Source: Flavipsychrobacter sp. (GTDB lineage: Bacteria; Bacteroidota; Bacteroidia; Chitinophagales; Chitinophagaceae). Taken from it: DNA of 64,000 nucleotides. This document shows, one piece after another, positions 49,138 to 59,566 of this stretch; the first letter of the stretch is position 1, and each line of letters begins with the position of its first letter. The position numbers and the translations under genes were made by a program. The stretch lies in NCBI GenBank assembly GCA_041392855.1, contig JAWKLD010000001.1, positions 792,001-856,000 on the forward strand, in the 5' to 3' direction. The notes under the pieces were generated by a model. The model was not told the origin of the DNA, did not search any database, and was given only the letters and a program-made list of their open reading frames with translations.

Positions 49138-51972
49138 ATGCAACATTTTACAGCACACTTTTTTAAGAGGGTGATCGCTGCTATGCTACTACTGGTATCC
49201 TTTGCCGGTATGGCCTCTGCGCAGGACTTGAACACACCCTTACCCATCGATCCAAAGGTTAAAAAAGGTAAGTTTGATAACGGACTTACTTATTACATCA
49301 AAACCAATAAAAAACCTGAAAACAAGGTAGAATTGAGATTGGTAATTAATGCAGGTTCTATCTTAGAAGATGATGATCAGCAAGGTTTGGCTCACTTCAT
49401 GGAGCATATGAACTTCAATGGTTCTAAAAACTTCCCTAAAAATGAATTAGTTAGTTATCTACAATCAATTGGTGTAGAGTTTGGTGCAGACTTGAATGCC
49501 TATACTAGTTTTGATGAAACAGTATACATCCTACCTATACCTACTGATAAAGAAGGTAACTTGGATAAAGGTTTCCAGATAATAGAAGACTGGGCACACA
49601 ATGCATTATTGACAGATAAAGACATTGACGACGAGCGTGGAGTAGTACTGGAAGAAAGCCGCTTGGCTAAAGGTGCTCAAATGCGTATGATGCGTAAATA
49701 CCTTCCTGAGTTGATGGCGGGTAGCCGTTACGCAGAGCGTTTGCCTATTGGTAAAGACGACATCCTAAAGACATTCAAATATGAGACTATCCGTCGTTTC
49801 TATCGCGATTGGTATCGTCCTGATCTAATGGCAGTAGCAGTAGTGGGAGATATAGATGAAGCCACTGCAATGAAGTATTTGAAAAAACACTTTGCAACGC
49901 TGGAGAATCCTAAAAACGAAAAGAAGCGTTTTGATAACCCGCTTACACCTCGTAAGAAAGCATCGGCAATGGTGCTAACAGATAAAGAAGCGACCAACTA
50001 TCAGCTACAGATCATGTTCCCTTCTGTAAAGCAAAAGGTATCAAAAGTGGTAGGCGACTATAGAGATCACATGGTACAAGGTTTGATGCAACAGGTGATC
50101 AACCAAAGACTACGCGACTTGTCTCAAAGTGCTAATCCTCCATTCCCATTTGCAGCAGCATCTATTAGTGGCTGGGCACGTGGTTATGAAAGCTTAATGG
50201 CTTTTACCATGTTTGGCGAAGAAGGACCGGAAAAAGCAATGATGGCACTCACAGCAGAATTGAAGAAAGCTGTGGAATATGGCTTCACGGAGAAAGAGCT
50301 AGAGTTAGCTAAAAAGGATATGATGGCTTTCATGGAGAAAGCGTACAACGAGCGTAATACTACAGAGAGTAGCCGTCTTATAGGTGAATATGTACGTAAC
50401 TTCTTAGAAGGAGAAACAATACCTGGTATTGAAAATGAATACAGATATTATAAGGAGTTGCTTCCTGGCATTAAGGCTGAAGAACTGAATGCAGAGATCA
50501 AGAAGTGGATGAGCAACACCAACACTTTCTCTCTAATTACTGGACCTGAGTCTGGTAAAGAAAAACTACCTACAGAGGCTGAATTGCTAGCAATGACACA
50601 AAAAGGTCTTGCACAAAAAGTAACTCAAAATGTAGAAGAGAATATTGCAACAAGCCTAATGGCTAATAAGCCAAGAGCTGGTAAGGTTACCAACACTAAA
50701 GAAGAAAAAGCGCTTGGAGCTACTACCTATACATTAAGTAATGGTGTGAAAGTTACTATTAAGTCTACCGACTTTAAGAGTGATGAGATAGTGCTTAGAG
50801 GTGTTAAAAATGGCGGTAGTAACAACTATGGTGCTGCTGACGTTAATAATGTTAAATACGCTACATCGGTTACTGATGCAATGGGCTTCGGACAGTTTAA
50901 CCCTACTCAGATTGAGAAAGTGTTAGCTGGTAAAAACATAAGAGCAAATGTTAGCATAGGAGAAATCCATAACACCATCTCTGCTAGTAGTACAGTTAAA
51001 GATGTTGAGGAGATGTTCCAATTGTTGTACATCAAGTTGACACAACCACGTATAGATAAAGAACTTTATGGTGCTTATATCAAGAAGCAAATGATGCAAG
51101 TGAAGTTCATGTCGGCTAACCCTACATTTGCATTCATAGATACTATGTATGGCGAAATGTACGCACATAATCCATTAGCACCATCTCCACTGCCTAAGGC
51201 TGAACAGTTTGAAAACTTGGATATGAACCGTGCTGTAGAAATATATAGAAACGAGTTTGGTATGGCTGATGGCATGAACTTCTACATAGTAGGTAATGTT
51301 GATGCCGAAAAAATGCTACCATTGATAGAGACCTACCTTGGCGGACTACCTGCTAATAAGCAAATGCCTAAATATAAGGATAATGGTGTGCGCCCTGTTT
51401 CTGGCAATCATACTGTTAAGTTCTACAAAGGTGCTGATGCTAAGAGCATGATAGTTTCTGTAACTCATGGCGAGGCTAAATTTAGCGAAGACTTCTCTTT
51501 ACAAGCATCTGCTTTATCTGAGATATTGAATATTAAAGTGATAGAAGAACTTCGTGAAAAACTTGGTGGTATCTACGGTGGTGGTTACAGAGCTAGCGTA
51601 GAGGATGAGCCATATGGTAATTACTCTTTCTCATTGCAGTTGCCATGTGGCCCTGAAAATGTAGATAAGCTAATAGCTGCTGCTGACGAGGTGGTAAAAG
51701 ACCTTAAAGCCAATGGGCCTTCTGCAGAAGATTTGGATAAAGTGAAAAACCAATGGCGTGAGAAGCACCGTGAGAATATGGAAAAGAACAGCTACTGGGC
51801 AGGCAAGCTTCAGAGCATCTTATTCTTAGGTAGAGATCAAGATCATATGCTAAATTATGATCAATGGATCGATGCTTTGACTACTAACGATATTAAGAAA
51901 GTAGCCAACAAGGTGTTTGACGGAAAGAATACATTTACTGCTATTCTTTACCCTGAAAGTGAGAAGAAATAG
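49138..51972 (+). CDS. M16-family zinc metallopeptidase (PqqL/insulinase-like), exported
   Basis: 944 residues from the ATG at 49138, where a signal peptide begins (MQHFTAHFFKRVIAAMLLLV, ending ASAQ); the upstream start at 49030 would add a spurious 36 residues. The inverted zinc motif H-x2-E-H is at 86-90 (GLAHFMEHMNFNG), with the third ligand glutamate about 75 residues later in ERGVVLEESRLAKG. Two M16 halves follow; the second (about 530-944) has no zinc motif, as is normal for this family. Likely a periplasmic protease. Followed by a strong terminator. Confidence 0.88.
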   Translation: MQHFTAHFFKRVIAAMLLLVSFAGMASAQDLNTPLPIDPKVKKGKFDNGLTYYIKTNKKPENKVELRLVINAGSILEDDDQQGLAHFMEHMNFNGSKNFPKNELVSYLQSIGVEFGADLNAYTSFDETVYILPIPTDKEGNLDKGFQIIEDWAHNALLTDKDIDDERGVVLEESRLAKGAQMRMMRKYLPELMAGSRYAERLPIGKDDILKTFKYETIRRFYRDWYRPDLMAVAVVGDIDEATAMKYLKKHFATLENPKNEKKRFDNPLTPRKKASAMVLTDKEATNYQLQIMFPSVKQKVSKVVGDYRDHMVQGLMQQVINQRLRDLSQSANPPFPFAAASISGWARGYESLMAFTMFGEEGPEKAMMALTAELKKAVEYGFTEKELELAKKDMMAFMEKAYNERNTTESSRLIGEYVRNFLEGETIPGIENEYRYYKELLPGIKAEELNAEIKKWMSNTNTFSLITGPESGKEKLPTEAELLAMTQKGLAQKVTQNVEENIATSLMANKPRAGKVTNTKEEKALGATTYTLSNGVKVTIKSTDFKSDEIVLRGVKNGGSNNYGAADVNNVKYATSVTDAMGFGQFNPTQIEKVLAGKNIRANVSIGEIHNTISASSTVKDVEEMFQLLYIKLTQPRIDKELYGAYIKKQMMQVKFMSANPTFAFIDTMYGEMYAHNPLAPSPLPKAEQFENLDMNRAVEIYRNEFGMADGMNFYIVGNVDAEKMLPLIETYLGGLPANKQMPKYKDNGVRPVSGNHTVKFYKGADAKSMIVSVTHGEAKFSEDFSLQASALSEILNIKVIEELREKLGGIYGGGYRASVEDEPYGNYSFSLQLPCGPENVDKLIAAADEVVKDLKANGPSAEDLDKVKNQWREKHRENMEKNSYWAGKLQSILFLGRDQDHMLNYDQWIDALTTNDIKKVANKVFDGKNTFTAILYPESEKK

Positions 51973-51995
51973 AATAACGGGATAAATTATAGAGA

Positions 51996-52028
51996 AAAGC
52001 CACGCACTATGCGTGGCTTTATTTTTTT
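51996..52028 (+). terminator. Terminator after the M16 protease gene
   Basis: AAAGCCACGC-ACTAT-GCGTGGCTTT, ten perfect pairs, followed by ATTTTTTT. Confidence 0.9.
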
Positions 52029-52099
52029 GTATGTGTTACTTATAGTATCATTTCGTTTTTGGTCTTATGTTTTATCTGTATTTTAAACACCTAAATTCA

Positions 52100-53212
52100 A
52101 TGTTCCCATTCATGCCCAAGTGTTTATTATTTTTTACTGTACTGCTTCTTAAAACGGTATCCGCCTATACTCAAGTACCTGATAGCTTGACTATAAAAAT
52201 AGGCCAGATGATAATGATAGGGCTGGATGATCGTAAAGCTGTAATGAACAACAGCACAATACTCAATGAAGTAAAAAAGGGAATTGTTGGTGGTGTTATT
52301 CTTTTTGAAAAAAATATAGATAGAACTAACCCAAAGAATAGGCTTGTTCAATTAACAGGAATACTACGGGAAAATGCAACAATACCTTTATTCGTAGCTA
52401 TAGATGAAGAAGGAGGAAAAGTACACCGACTGAAAAGTAAATATGGGTTCCCCAGTATGCCATCTGCCGCTTATTTAGGTAAAATTGATAATGCAGATAC
52501 AACCTTGTTTTTTAATAGACGTTTAGCAAGTACTCTAAGTAGTTTGGGTATCAATGTAAATTTTGCTCCAACTGTAGACCTAGCTATAAACCCCAATAAT
52601 AGAGTAATAGTAAAAAATGGAAGGAGCTATGGCAAGAGTTATGATCAAGTAGTTAAACATGCTTATCCTGCTATAAAGGCACACCAAGAGGGTGGTGTTG
52701 TAGCTGTTTTGAAACATTATCCGGGTCATGGTAGTTCTACAGGAGATACGCATTTAGGACTTGTAGATGTTACTAAGTCTTGGAGAGAGGAAGAGTTATT
52801 ACCTTATAGCTTGTTATTAGAAAAGGTGAATTATGATGCAGTTATGGTGGGACATATGGTCAACAAAAAATGGGCTGAAGACTTATTGCCTGCAACCTTA
52901 TCTAAAAAGACTATAAATAAGCTTAGGGTAGAGGTTGGCTTTAATGGGGTCTTGTTCTCTGATGATATGCAAATGCAAGCCATAAGCAATCACTATGGTT
53001 TAGAAGCGTCTGTTGTAATGGCGATAAATGCAGGTATAGATGTTTTAGTATTTGGTAATAACGTGCCTACTACTAATAACGCTCATGTGACGGCAACTCA
53101 AATACATGATATCATAAAGCGAGCCGTGCTAGACAATAAAATATCACGTCAGAAAATTGATGATGCTTATACAAGAATAATGACCCTAAAAAATAAACGT
53201 TTTAAAAAGTAG
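52100..53212 (+). CDS. Glycoside hydrolase family 3, NagZ-like, exported
   Basis: 370 residues from the ATG at 52100; other in-frame starts lie at 52067 and 52112. A signal peptide follows (KCLLFFTVLLLKTVSAYTQ). GH3 beta-N-acetylhexosaminidase features: AIDEEGGKVHRL at about 101-112, KHYPGHG at 205-211, DTH at 216-218 as the acid/base dyad, and the nucleophile Asp in FSDDMQM at 287-292. NagZ removes N-acetylglucosamine from muropeptides; members with a signal peptide are common in Bacteroidota. Single-domain form without the C-terminal GH3 domain. Its stop is 1 bp from the stop of the convergent SprB-repeat gene. Confidence 0.88.
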   Translation: MFPFMPKCLLFFTVLLLKTVSAYTQVPDSLTIKIGQMIMIGLDDRKAVMNNSTILNEVKKGIVGGVILFEKNIDRTNPKNRLVQLTGILRENATIPLFVAIDEEGGKVHRLKSKYGFPSMPSAAYLGKIDNADTTLFFNRRLASTLSSLGINVNFAPTVDLAINPNNRVIVKNGRSYGKSYDQVVKHAYPAIKAHQEGGVVAVLKHYPGHGSSTGDTHLGLVDVTKSWREEELLPYSLLLEKVNYDAVMVGHMVNKKWAEDLLPATLSKKTINKLRVEVGFNGVLFSDDMQMQAISNHYGLEASVVMAINAGIDVLVFGNNVPTTNNAHVTATQIHDIIKRAVLDNKISRQKIDDAYTRIMTLKNKRFKK

Positions 53213-53213
53213 G

Positions 53214-56200
53214 TTACTTTATCAAAGTGATAGTCCCCTTATACAGAACAGGAACTTTTCTTTCATTACCACAAAGTCCTTTAGCGAAATAGAAATAAGT
53301 ACCCAGGTCTTGTTTCTCTCCATTATGGATGCCGTCCCAGCCTGCATTAATGTCATCTGTAGTAAACACGCGCTCTCCAAATCTGTTGTAGATGCTAAAG
53401 ACCTCTAGGGTAAACTCCCCTTTGTTAAGTATTCTGGCGTAGTCATTCCTGCCATCGTTGTTTGGCGTAAAGGCATCCGGTATAAATATGGTGCAACAGT
53501 TATCATAGGTTATGGTGCTTTCTATAGACTCTGAACATTCATTAAGGTCGGTAACGATAACAATGTACTTGCCATTAGCGATTCCTGTTATCCTTTCCGT
53601 TTTTAATAAAGAGTCATTGCTCCAGCTATATCTATAAGGTGCTGTACCGCCTGTTACCTTAGCGGTTATCGTTCCGCTGTTATCTATGCCGTCACAATCG
53701 TTAGGTGTCACTTTGGTTTCTATACTCAGTTTTTCAGGCGATTCAATGACTAGGGTAGTATCTTTTTTACAGCCCAAACTGTCTTCTACAGTTATGGTAT
53801 AACTACCAGCAGATAAGTTGTTGAAAAGCTTGTCGTCCGTAATTGGATTAGCATCAAGCTGATATTTAAAGCTTGGTGTACCTCCTGTTACTTTTATGTC
53901 AAGTGAGCCATCTGTATAACCAAAACAACTGACAGGGCTAGCTACTACGTCATTTAATATTATGTGAGGGTAGCCCTCTATTAGTATGGTAGAGTCTATC
54001 CTACAGTTATTGTTGTCTTTGATACTGATCGTGTAGGTACCCTCTTTCAGTCCTAACTTGGTACTTTGGTTATCGAAGGTGCCGTTGTCTATAGCATAAG
54101 TATAAGGTTGGGTTCCGCCTTTACCTTTTAACGTTACAGCTCCGTTTTCCATTCCCTCGCAAGTAGCATCTAAAATTTGTGCTTCTGTTATGGATAATGC
54201 AGGTGGTTCTGATAATGATATGCTAGAGTCTTTAAGACATCCTTTGCTGTCTCTCATTTTTATAACATGTCTGCCACCGTCCAAACCGGTTAGTATTGGT
54301 TGGGTTTGGAACCCTCTGCCGTCATAGGCGTAAGTATAGGCAGGTATGCCACCACTACCATTTACGGTTACTGCTCCCGAACTTTCTCCAAAGCATTTTA
54401 CATTAGTAAGGTCAAATGTAAAGTTAAGTGCATCTGGATTGATAAGATTTACTGTTGTGTCTGCAATACAGTTGTTAGTGTCTTTTACTTTTACAGTATA
54501 GTTGCCTGCAGATAGATTGGTGTAGTTGTTATTACTATTGTACGTGTTGTTGTTGAGTGCATATTGGTAAGGGCTTGTACCTCCTGTGCCTGCTATGCTT
54601 ATAAGTCCATCGGCCTCATTATAGCATTTAGGATTGTTATAGCTTACTGTTATGTTCACCTTATTAGGCTCACTAATGTTGAAGTTAGTATCAAGCTTAC
54701 AGCCAAAGCTATCTTTTATGCTAATGGCATAAGCTCCTGCTTTTAGGTTAGTAATTGGATTAGTTGTACTATATGTTCCGCTATTGATAGCATATTGATA
54801 AGGGCTAGTACCGTTATTAGCTACTACAGTAACAGAGCCACTGCTGCTGTCTTTACACAGTGCATCCGTTAAAGTAAGACGCGCTGCTATCTTTATGGAG
54901 TCAGATATTGCTATTGTCGTATCAACAATACAGTCATTAGCATCTTTTATTTTGAATAAATAGCTACCAGTATTTAAAGGGTTGAACGTTGATGTAGTGA
55001 TAAAACTACCGCTACCAATAGCAAACGTATATGGACTTATGCCGCCTGTAGCAGAAATAATAACTTTTCCATCATTAAGCGTTTCACAAGTAGAGTTCTT
55101 TACTGATGCTATAGGTTTTATTTTGTCGGGTTGTGTCACAGTAATAAGCGTGTCTTTAATACAGCCGTTGGTGTCTTTTGTGCGTATTGTATATGTATTA
55201 GCAGATAGATTGGTAAATGTACTAGTGCTGGTAAACAAGCCTGAGTTGATAGCATAAGTATATGGCGATGTGCCACCATTACCATTTGCGATCACTATTC
55301 CTGAAGTGCCGCCAAAGCATTTTACATCTGTTATAGCTACAGTTTGTGCTACTTTGGTAGGTTCTTTTATTTCTAATGTAGTGTCTTTATAGCAGTTATT
55401 GGTGTCTCGTATTTTTACTGCATAATTACCCGCAGGTATGTTGTTAAATATGTTGGTGTTGCTAAATGAGTTATTACCTACAGCATATTGGTAAGGTGTT
55501 GTTCCTCCCGTAGCGGTAATGGTTATCGTGCCATTAGAATCGGAATGACATAATGGGTTTGTAGAAGTAACACTTATTGATACTGGTTGAGGTTCGCTAA
55601 TAGTTAACGTGCTGTCTTTCTTGCAGTCAAAACTATCTTTGATCTTTATCGTGTAGTTGCCTGCATTTAGCGAAGTGAAGTTGTTGTTACTGCCATAAGT
55701 GCCATTATTAATAGCATAAGTATATGGCGAGCTTCCTCCCGATGCAACAGTTAGTATTGAACCACTACTACTATCAGCACATAAGGCGTTGTTTAATGTG
55801 TAGCTGGCTGTTATTAGTAAGGAGTCTGTTATACTTATAGTAGTATCAGCTGAGCAACTATTGCTATCCTTTATACTAAAAGTATAGGAGCCACTTGATA
55901 AAGGACTAAAAGTAGAATTACTAGAGTGGGTGCCACTACCCATTGCGTATGTATACGGACTTGTGCCCCCTGTTACTGAAATGATAATTCTCCCATCTCC
56001 TAGTGTATTACAGGTAGAACTTTTCACAGAAGCCTTTGGTATTAATGGGTTAGGGTTTGCTAAACTAACGGACGTGTCTTTTATACAATCGTTGGTATCT
56101 TTAGCTTTTAAAATGTAAGTGCCTGCATTGAGTCCTGTGAAGCTGTTGTTGCTTGTAAAGCTGCCCGAATTAATAGCATAGGTGAAACTGCCTTGTCCAC

Positions 56201-57737
56201 CAGTACCTGTAACGGTAAGTTTACCTGATGTGTCTCCAAAACATTTTATCTCATTAGCTACTACATTGATGCCTACTGGTGGTGGAGCTGTAATGACTAT
56301 TGAGGTGTCCCAAAAACAAGAGTCTGCGTTAGTTGTTCTTATGCTGTAGGTTCCTGGTGTTAAACTATCTATTTGTGTACCCGTAACATTATTGAATGTA
56401 TGTAAAACAGTAGTGCCTTGTTTTACTTGTATTTGCCAGTTAGATGGCGAAATAGCAGGCGTAATATTAATTACTGCTTTTTTAGTGCAAGTAGCATTCC
56501 TTGTAATAGTAACCACTGCTTTGGGCTCAGGAAGAATATCTATAGTGTAGGCCATTGTTTGTTTGCTCACTATAGGACAGCCATCATCTACATAGGTTAC
56601 AAAAAAGTTATAAGACCCGGGAGCTATATTTGTAGTTTTCCATGTGAAGATGCTAATGGGGCTGGTAGTGTTATTGTTTGTTACCGCAAGTGTTGCACCT
56701 GCTGGCAAGCCCGTATAGGATATACTTATTTTATGAGCTGTATCCAGATCTGTAGGGTTGATGTTAAAACGAAGTGTATCTATCGGTTTACACACACTTA
56801 TCTTAGTTCCGTTATTACTAATAGTACCTCTATTGTTATTGGTTATTAATCCTATAGGAGGGTTGTTAGCACAGTTAGCTATAATAAAGGTCATCTCCCG
56901 CATACTGGTGCCAATTAATACACCATTTCTGTATTCGTCTACTCTTATTACTACTAATGACTTTTGCAGTAGGTTAGGCAAGAAAGCCAACTGACCTGTA
57001 GCTGTATTAAAAGAGAAACTACCCGTTGCTACAGCAAGAGGTGATGTGGCAGAATAGCCTGTGTTATAGTTTACTGTTCCTGAATTGTTAAGACCTGCTA
57101 CGAGGCTATATACAAGGCTATCTCCATTAGCATCTATAGCACCGTTATTGTAGTTGACAAATTTATTGATACAAAAAAACGGGGTAGGTATTGTTGTATA
57201 GGTAGGGGAGGAGTTAACTACACTTGTATTGTTTAATGTAGCTTCGAGGTTCATGGTTGTACCATTGGCAATATTGGTGATACCATTACTGCGACCAGCA
57301 GAGGTACTACCCATAGCTCCTGTGAACCTGAACCGCCAATTGGTAGAAGTCGTATTTAAAGTTACCGTATCAGAGTAGGTAAAGCGTTTTACACCAGGTA
57401 TTGTGTTAGAAAGGGAACTACATTTAGTATTGCCTATTTCTGCTGGGCATACGGGCGTCACTTCAAGCCCGTTTGTAGGTGCCTCAACTTTTAGAGTTAG
57501 CGTTCTAAATAGTGAATTGCCATTTAATACTCTTACTACCGGATTGCCTGGCAAATTCGGGAATGCATTACCACTACAGTCTCCATATATATACAATGAA
57601 ACCTTATACTTGTTTCCGCTTATATGCGTATAAAATAGATCGGCGCCATACATATGTGTGGCTTTCGATTGTATAGCACTGCAAAGCAAAACAGTAACTA
57701 ATATAAACCAGCTATAGATCAATCTCCTTCGACTCAT
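53214..57737 (-). CDS. SprB-repeat surface protein with T9SS type B C-terminal domain
   Basis: 1507 residues with a signal peptide (ends IQSKA). Residues about 27-400 are an N-terminal region related to that of the protein at 13500-16505 (THMYGADLFYTHISGN, FRFTGAMGSTSAGRS). From about residue 490 come about twelve SprB-type units of about 77 residues, each with a C-F-G or C-x-D start, G-G-T-x-P-Y-x-Y-A-I and I-K-D-x-x-x-C-x-D-T. The end is a CHU_C/type B module: IPDAFTPNNDGRNDY, FSIYNRFGERVFTT, GWDGIHNGEKQDLGTYFYF. SprB of Flavobacterium johnsoniae is a mobile gliding adhesin; repeats of this type suggest a similar, adhesive role. Confidence 0.85.
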   Translation of the reverse strand: MSRRRLIYSWFILVTVLLCSAIQSKATHMYGADLFYTHISGNKYKVSLYIYGDCSGNAFPNLPGNPVVRVLNGNSLFRTLTLKVEAPTNGLEVTPVCPAEIGNTKCSSLSNTIPGVKRFTYSDTVTLNTTSTNWRFRFTGAMGSTSAGRSNGITNIANGTTMNLEATLNNTSVVNSSPTYTTIPTPFFCINKFVNYNNGAIDANGDSLVYSLVAGLNNSGTVNYNTGYSATSPLAVATGSFSFNTATGQLAFLPNLLQKSLVVIRVDEYRNGVLIGTSMREMTFIIANCANNPPIGLITNNNRGTISNNGTKISVCKPIDTLRFNINPTDLDTAHKISISYTGLPAGATLAVTNNNTTSPISIFTWKTTNIAPGSYNFFVTYVDDGCPIVSKQTMAYTIDILPEPKAVVTITRNATCTKKAVINITPAISPSNWQIQVKQGTTVLHTFNNVTGTQIDSLTPGTYSIRTTNADSCFWDTSIVITAPPPVGINVVANEIKCFGDTSGKLTVTGTGGQGSFTYAINSGSFTSNNSFTGLNAGTYILKAKDTNDCIKDTSVSLANPNPLIPKASVKSSTCNTLGDGRIIISVTGGTSPYTYAMGSGTHSSNSTFSPLSSGSYTFSIKDSNSCSADTTISITDSLLITASYTLNNALCADSSSGSILTVASGGSSPYTYAINNGTYGSNNNFTSLNAGNYTIKIKDSFDCKKDSTLTISEPQPVSISVTSTNPLCHSDSNGTITITATGGTTPYQYAVGNNSFSNTNIFNNIPAGNYAVKIRDTNNCYKDTTLEIKEPTKVAQTVAITDVKCFGGTSGIVIANGNGGTSPYTYAINSGLFTSTSTFTNLSANTYTIRTKDTNGCIKDTLITVTQPDKIKPIASVKNSTCETLNDGKVIISATGGISPYTFAIGSGSFITTSTFNPLNTGSYLFKIKDANDCIVDTTIAISDSIKIAARLTLTDALCKDSSSGSVTVVANNGTSPYQYAINSGTYSTTNPITNLKAGAYAISIKDSFGCKLDTNFNISEPNKVNITVSYNNPKCYNEADGLISIAGTGGTSPYQYALNNNTYNSNNNYTNLSAGNYTVKVKDTNNCIADTTVNLINPDALNFTFDLTNVKCFGESSGAVTVNGSGGIPAYTYAYDGRGFQTQPILTGLDGGRHVIKMRDSKGCLKDSSISLSEPPALSITEAQILDATCEGMENGAVTLKGKGGTQPYTYAIDNGTFDNQSTKLGLKEGTYTISIKDNNNCRIDSTILIEGYPHIILNDVVASPVSCFGYTDGSLDIKVTGGTPSFKYQLDANPITDDKLFNNLSAGSYTITVEDSLGCKKDTTLVIESPEKLSIETKVTPNDCDGIDNSGTITAKVTGGTAPYRYSWSNDSLLKTERITGIANGKYIVIVTDLNECSESIESTITYDNCCTIFIPDAFTPNNDGRNDYARILNKGEFTLEVFSIYNRFGERVFTTDDINAGWDGIHNGEKQDLGTYFYFAKGLCGNERKVPVLYKGTITLIK

Positions 57738-57831
57738 ACATTGTTTTTATGACTTGATTAGTCTTTTAGTCCCTTAACAGCGTGCTTTATATTTTTTATT
57801 TGCAGGGTGTATATGGTCGGGTGAAGTAGTA

Positions 57832-57875
57832 CAAAAATTACAGCATTGGATAGATGTAATGCATATCCAATGCTG
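57832..57875 (-). terminator. Terminator of the T9SS type A gene at 57901-59004
   Basis: CAGCATTGGAT (57841-57851) / ATCCAATGCTG (57865-57875), 11 perfect pairs with a 13-base loop, followed on the minus strand by TAATTTTTG. Confidence 0.75.
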
Positions 57876-57900
57876 CATTAACAACTCGTTAACAAGCGTG

Positions 57901-59004
57901 TTATCTCTTTGTAATTCGGACAACCTCTCTGAGATCAGTATTAGTATTCACTAATACCATGAAGTATAAACCCGATGGTAATTCTTTCATGTTTATTTCC
58001 AGATTGTCTTGTTCGAATGTATATGCTTTTAATTGTTTGCCTTCTATACTATGAAGTATAGCCGTTTTGTAATTTATTCCAGATTCTTTCTCTAGGTATA
58101 ATATATCATTAACGGGGTTAGGGTATATTTTTATTGTTGTACTGCTCATTATTTTTTCTTTTGTTATGCCTACGGGCAGTGGCTTGATTGTAATAGTAGT
58201 GTCATCTGTTTTGCCGGAACAACTATCCGTTACTGTTACTTTTACCTTACCTACTTTTTTAGCAGTTAATAACCCTGTTGCAGATATGCTGGCTAGAGTT
58301 GTGTCATCTACTTTCCACTCCAGCTCTTTGTTATAGGCTGCCGTAGGTGTTATGGTCGTTTCCATTTGTAATGTGTTACTATTAATTAACGTGTCCTGAC
58401 CACCTTTGCCAAATACAACTATGGTGTCAATAGCTGTACCTGTATCGCCGGCTACTATACCCAAGCCCGGAGACGTATTGTATGCAAAAGACTTAATGTC
58501 TAATTGTCTATTCGTAGCCGAACTATCAAATGATACTAATATCCATCCATAATGCACCTTGTTGTTTATAGTAAATTGTACACCGATATATTTATCTCCC
58601 AATCCTGAAAAGTTCAGTTTTGTGCTGTCTGCCAATGCACATCCAAATTGGCTGTATGCCCAATTGTCTGTTGCATCTATACTCTTGCCCTGACTTAATG
58701 GGGTAACTATTCTTTCACCAAATTGTAAAGTGTCTTTACCTGTAACTATATATTTTGTTGTAGAGTCGTTGGCATTAATTGTCATTTGCCAACCACCAAA
58801 ACCCATTCCTCCCGAAAACCAATACCAGGTAAAGGAACAGTCGATGTTTCCATCATTGTCAAAGTCTACACCTCCTCCTTGGCCAAACATTGTTGTGCCG
58901 TCCATTTTAATTGTGGAGTCAGGTTTTAAGTCTGTGTGCTTTATACAAGCATTTGAAATGAATGCCGATAAGATAAGTGTCGTTAGTAGTAGCGCTTTTT
59001 TCAT
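57901..59004 (-). CDS. Secreted T9SS type A protein with BIG2-like domain
   Basis: 367 residues with a signal peptide (MKKALLLTTLILSAFISNA; a cysteine follows directly, so a lipoprotein is also possible). Residues about 30-190 have a beta domain with DFDNDGNIDCSFTWYWFSGG and KVHYGWILVSFD. Residues about 215-280 match the Big_2 pattern: AYNKELEWKVDDTTLASISATGLLTAKKVG, read here as W-x-V ... I-x-A-T-G-L-L-T-A-K-K-V-G, then KVKVTVTD. The C-terminus is a type A signal (IKIYPNPVNDILYLEK, LPSGLYFMVLVNTN, ending VVRITKR). Confidence 0.8.
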   Translation of the reverse strand: MKKALLLTTLILSAFISNACIKHTDLKPDSTIKMDGTTMFGQGGGVDFDNDGNIDCSFTWYWFSGGMGFGGWQMTINANDSTTKYIVTGKDTLQFGERIVTPLSQGKSIDATDNWAYSQFGCALADSTKLNFSGLGDKYIGVQFTINNKVHYGWILVSFDSSATNRQLDIKSFAYNTSPGLGIVAGDTGTAIDTIVVFGKGGQDTLINSNTLQMETTITPTAAYNKELEWKVDDTTLASISATGLLTAKKVGKVKVTVTDSCSGKTDDTTITIKPLPVGITKEKIMSSTTIKIYPNPVNDILYLEKESGINYKTAILHSIEGKQLKAYTFEQDNLEINMKELPSGLYFMVLVNTNTDLREVVRITKR

Positions 59005-59102
59005 TTATAAATTTGTTTGTTATGCTTTTAATAACGACTGCTACTATTCATCCGTGAGTAAAAGTTTTTTTTGATAACAATAAAATGACAATCCACATTA
59101 TA

Positions 59103-59134
59103 TAAAAACAGCCTCAAGTAATACTTGAAGCTGT
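59103..59134 (-). terminator. Terminator of the lipoprotein/barrel/sigma operon
   Basis: ACAGCCTCAAGT / ACTTGAAGCTGT with loop AAT and one mismatch; T run on the minus strand. It follows the gene at 59163 by 29 bp. Confidence 0.8.
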
Positions 59135-59162
59135 AAAACCTAACACTATATGAAAACAAAGC

Positions 59163-59561
59163 TTACTTTAATGTAATGTCATTGATGATTGCTGTAAATA
59201 CTATTGTCTGTTTTTTCTTGTCTATCTCCTTGGTCCAGTCTCCTTCATTGTTATAATATTTTATCAATGTTTTTCCAGTTTCTGTTTTTGCAGTAATGGA
59301 ATCAATGACATTATTAATGGTTGTTGTTTCATGAAAACCTCCAATTTGTCTACTGTTAGTATATATATCTTTTGTTTCCTGCTTGTCAATAATAGTTTCA
59401 ATAACTTGATTGGGAACTAAGTAGTTAGAGTATGTTTTGACCGTTATTTTTTCTGACGAGTTGTTCGTGATCTTACAGATGATATCTGTTCCCTTTTCGC
59501 AAGACAAGAGTGTTGTTGTTATAAGTAACAGCAACAAATTTGATCGTAGTGTTTTTTGCAT
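59163..59561 (-). CDS. Hypothetical lipoprotein
   Basis: 132 residues with a lipobox leader (LLLLLITTTLLSC, Cys21). The mature part is a small beta-rich domain with many Thr and Lys (IICKITNNSSEKITVKTYSN, then FTAIINDITLK). Not recognised. Starts 5 bp after the stop of the barrel protein; third gene of the sigma-factor operon, so it may be the regulated output or an accessory to signalling. Confidence 0.6.
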   Translation of the reverse strand: MQKTLRSNLLLLLITTTLLSCEKGTDIICKITNNSSEKITVKTYSNYLVPNQVIETIIDKQETKDIYTNSRQIGGFHETTTINNVIDSITAKTETGKTLIKYYNNEGDWTKEIDKKKQTIVFTAIINDITLK

Positions 59562-59566
59562 AGCCT

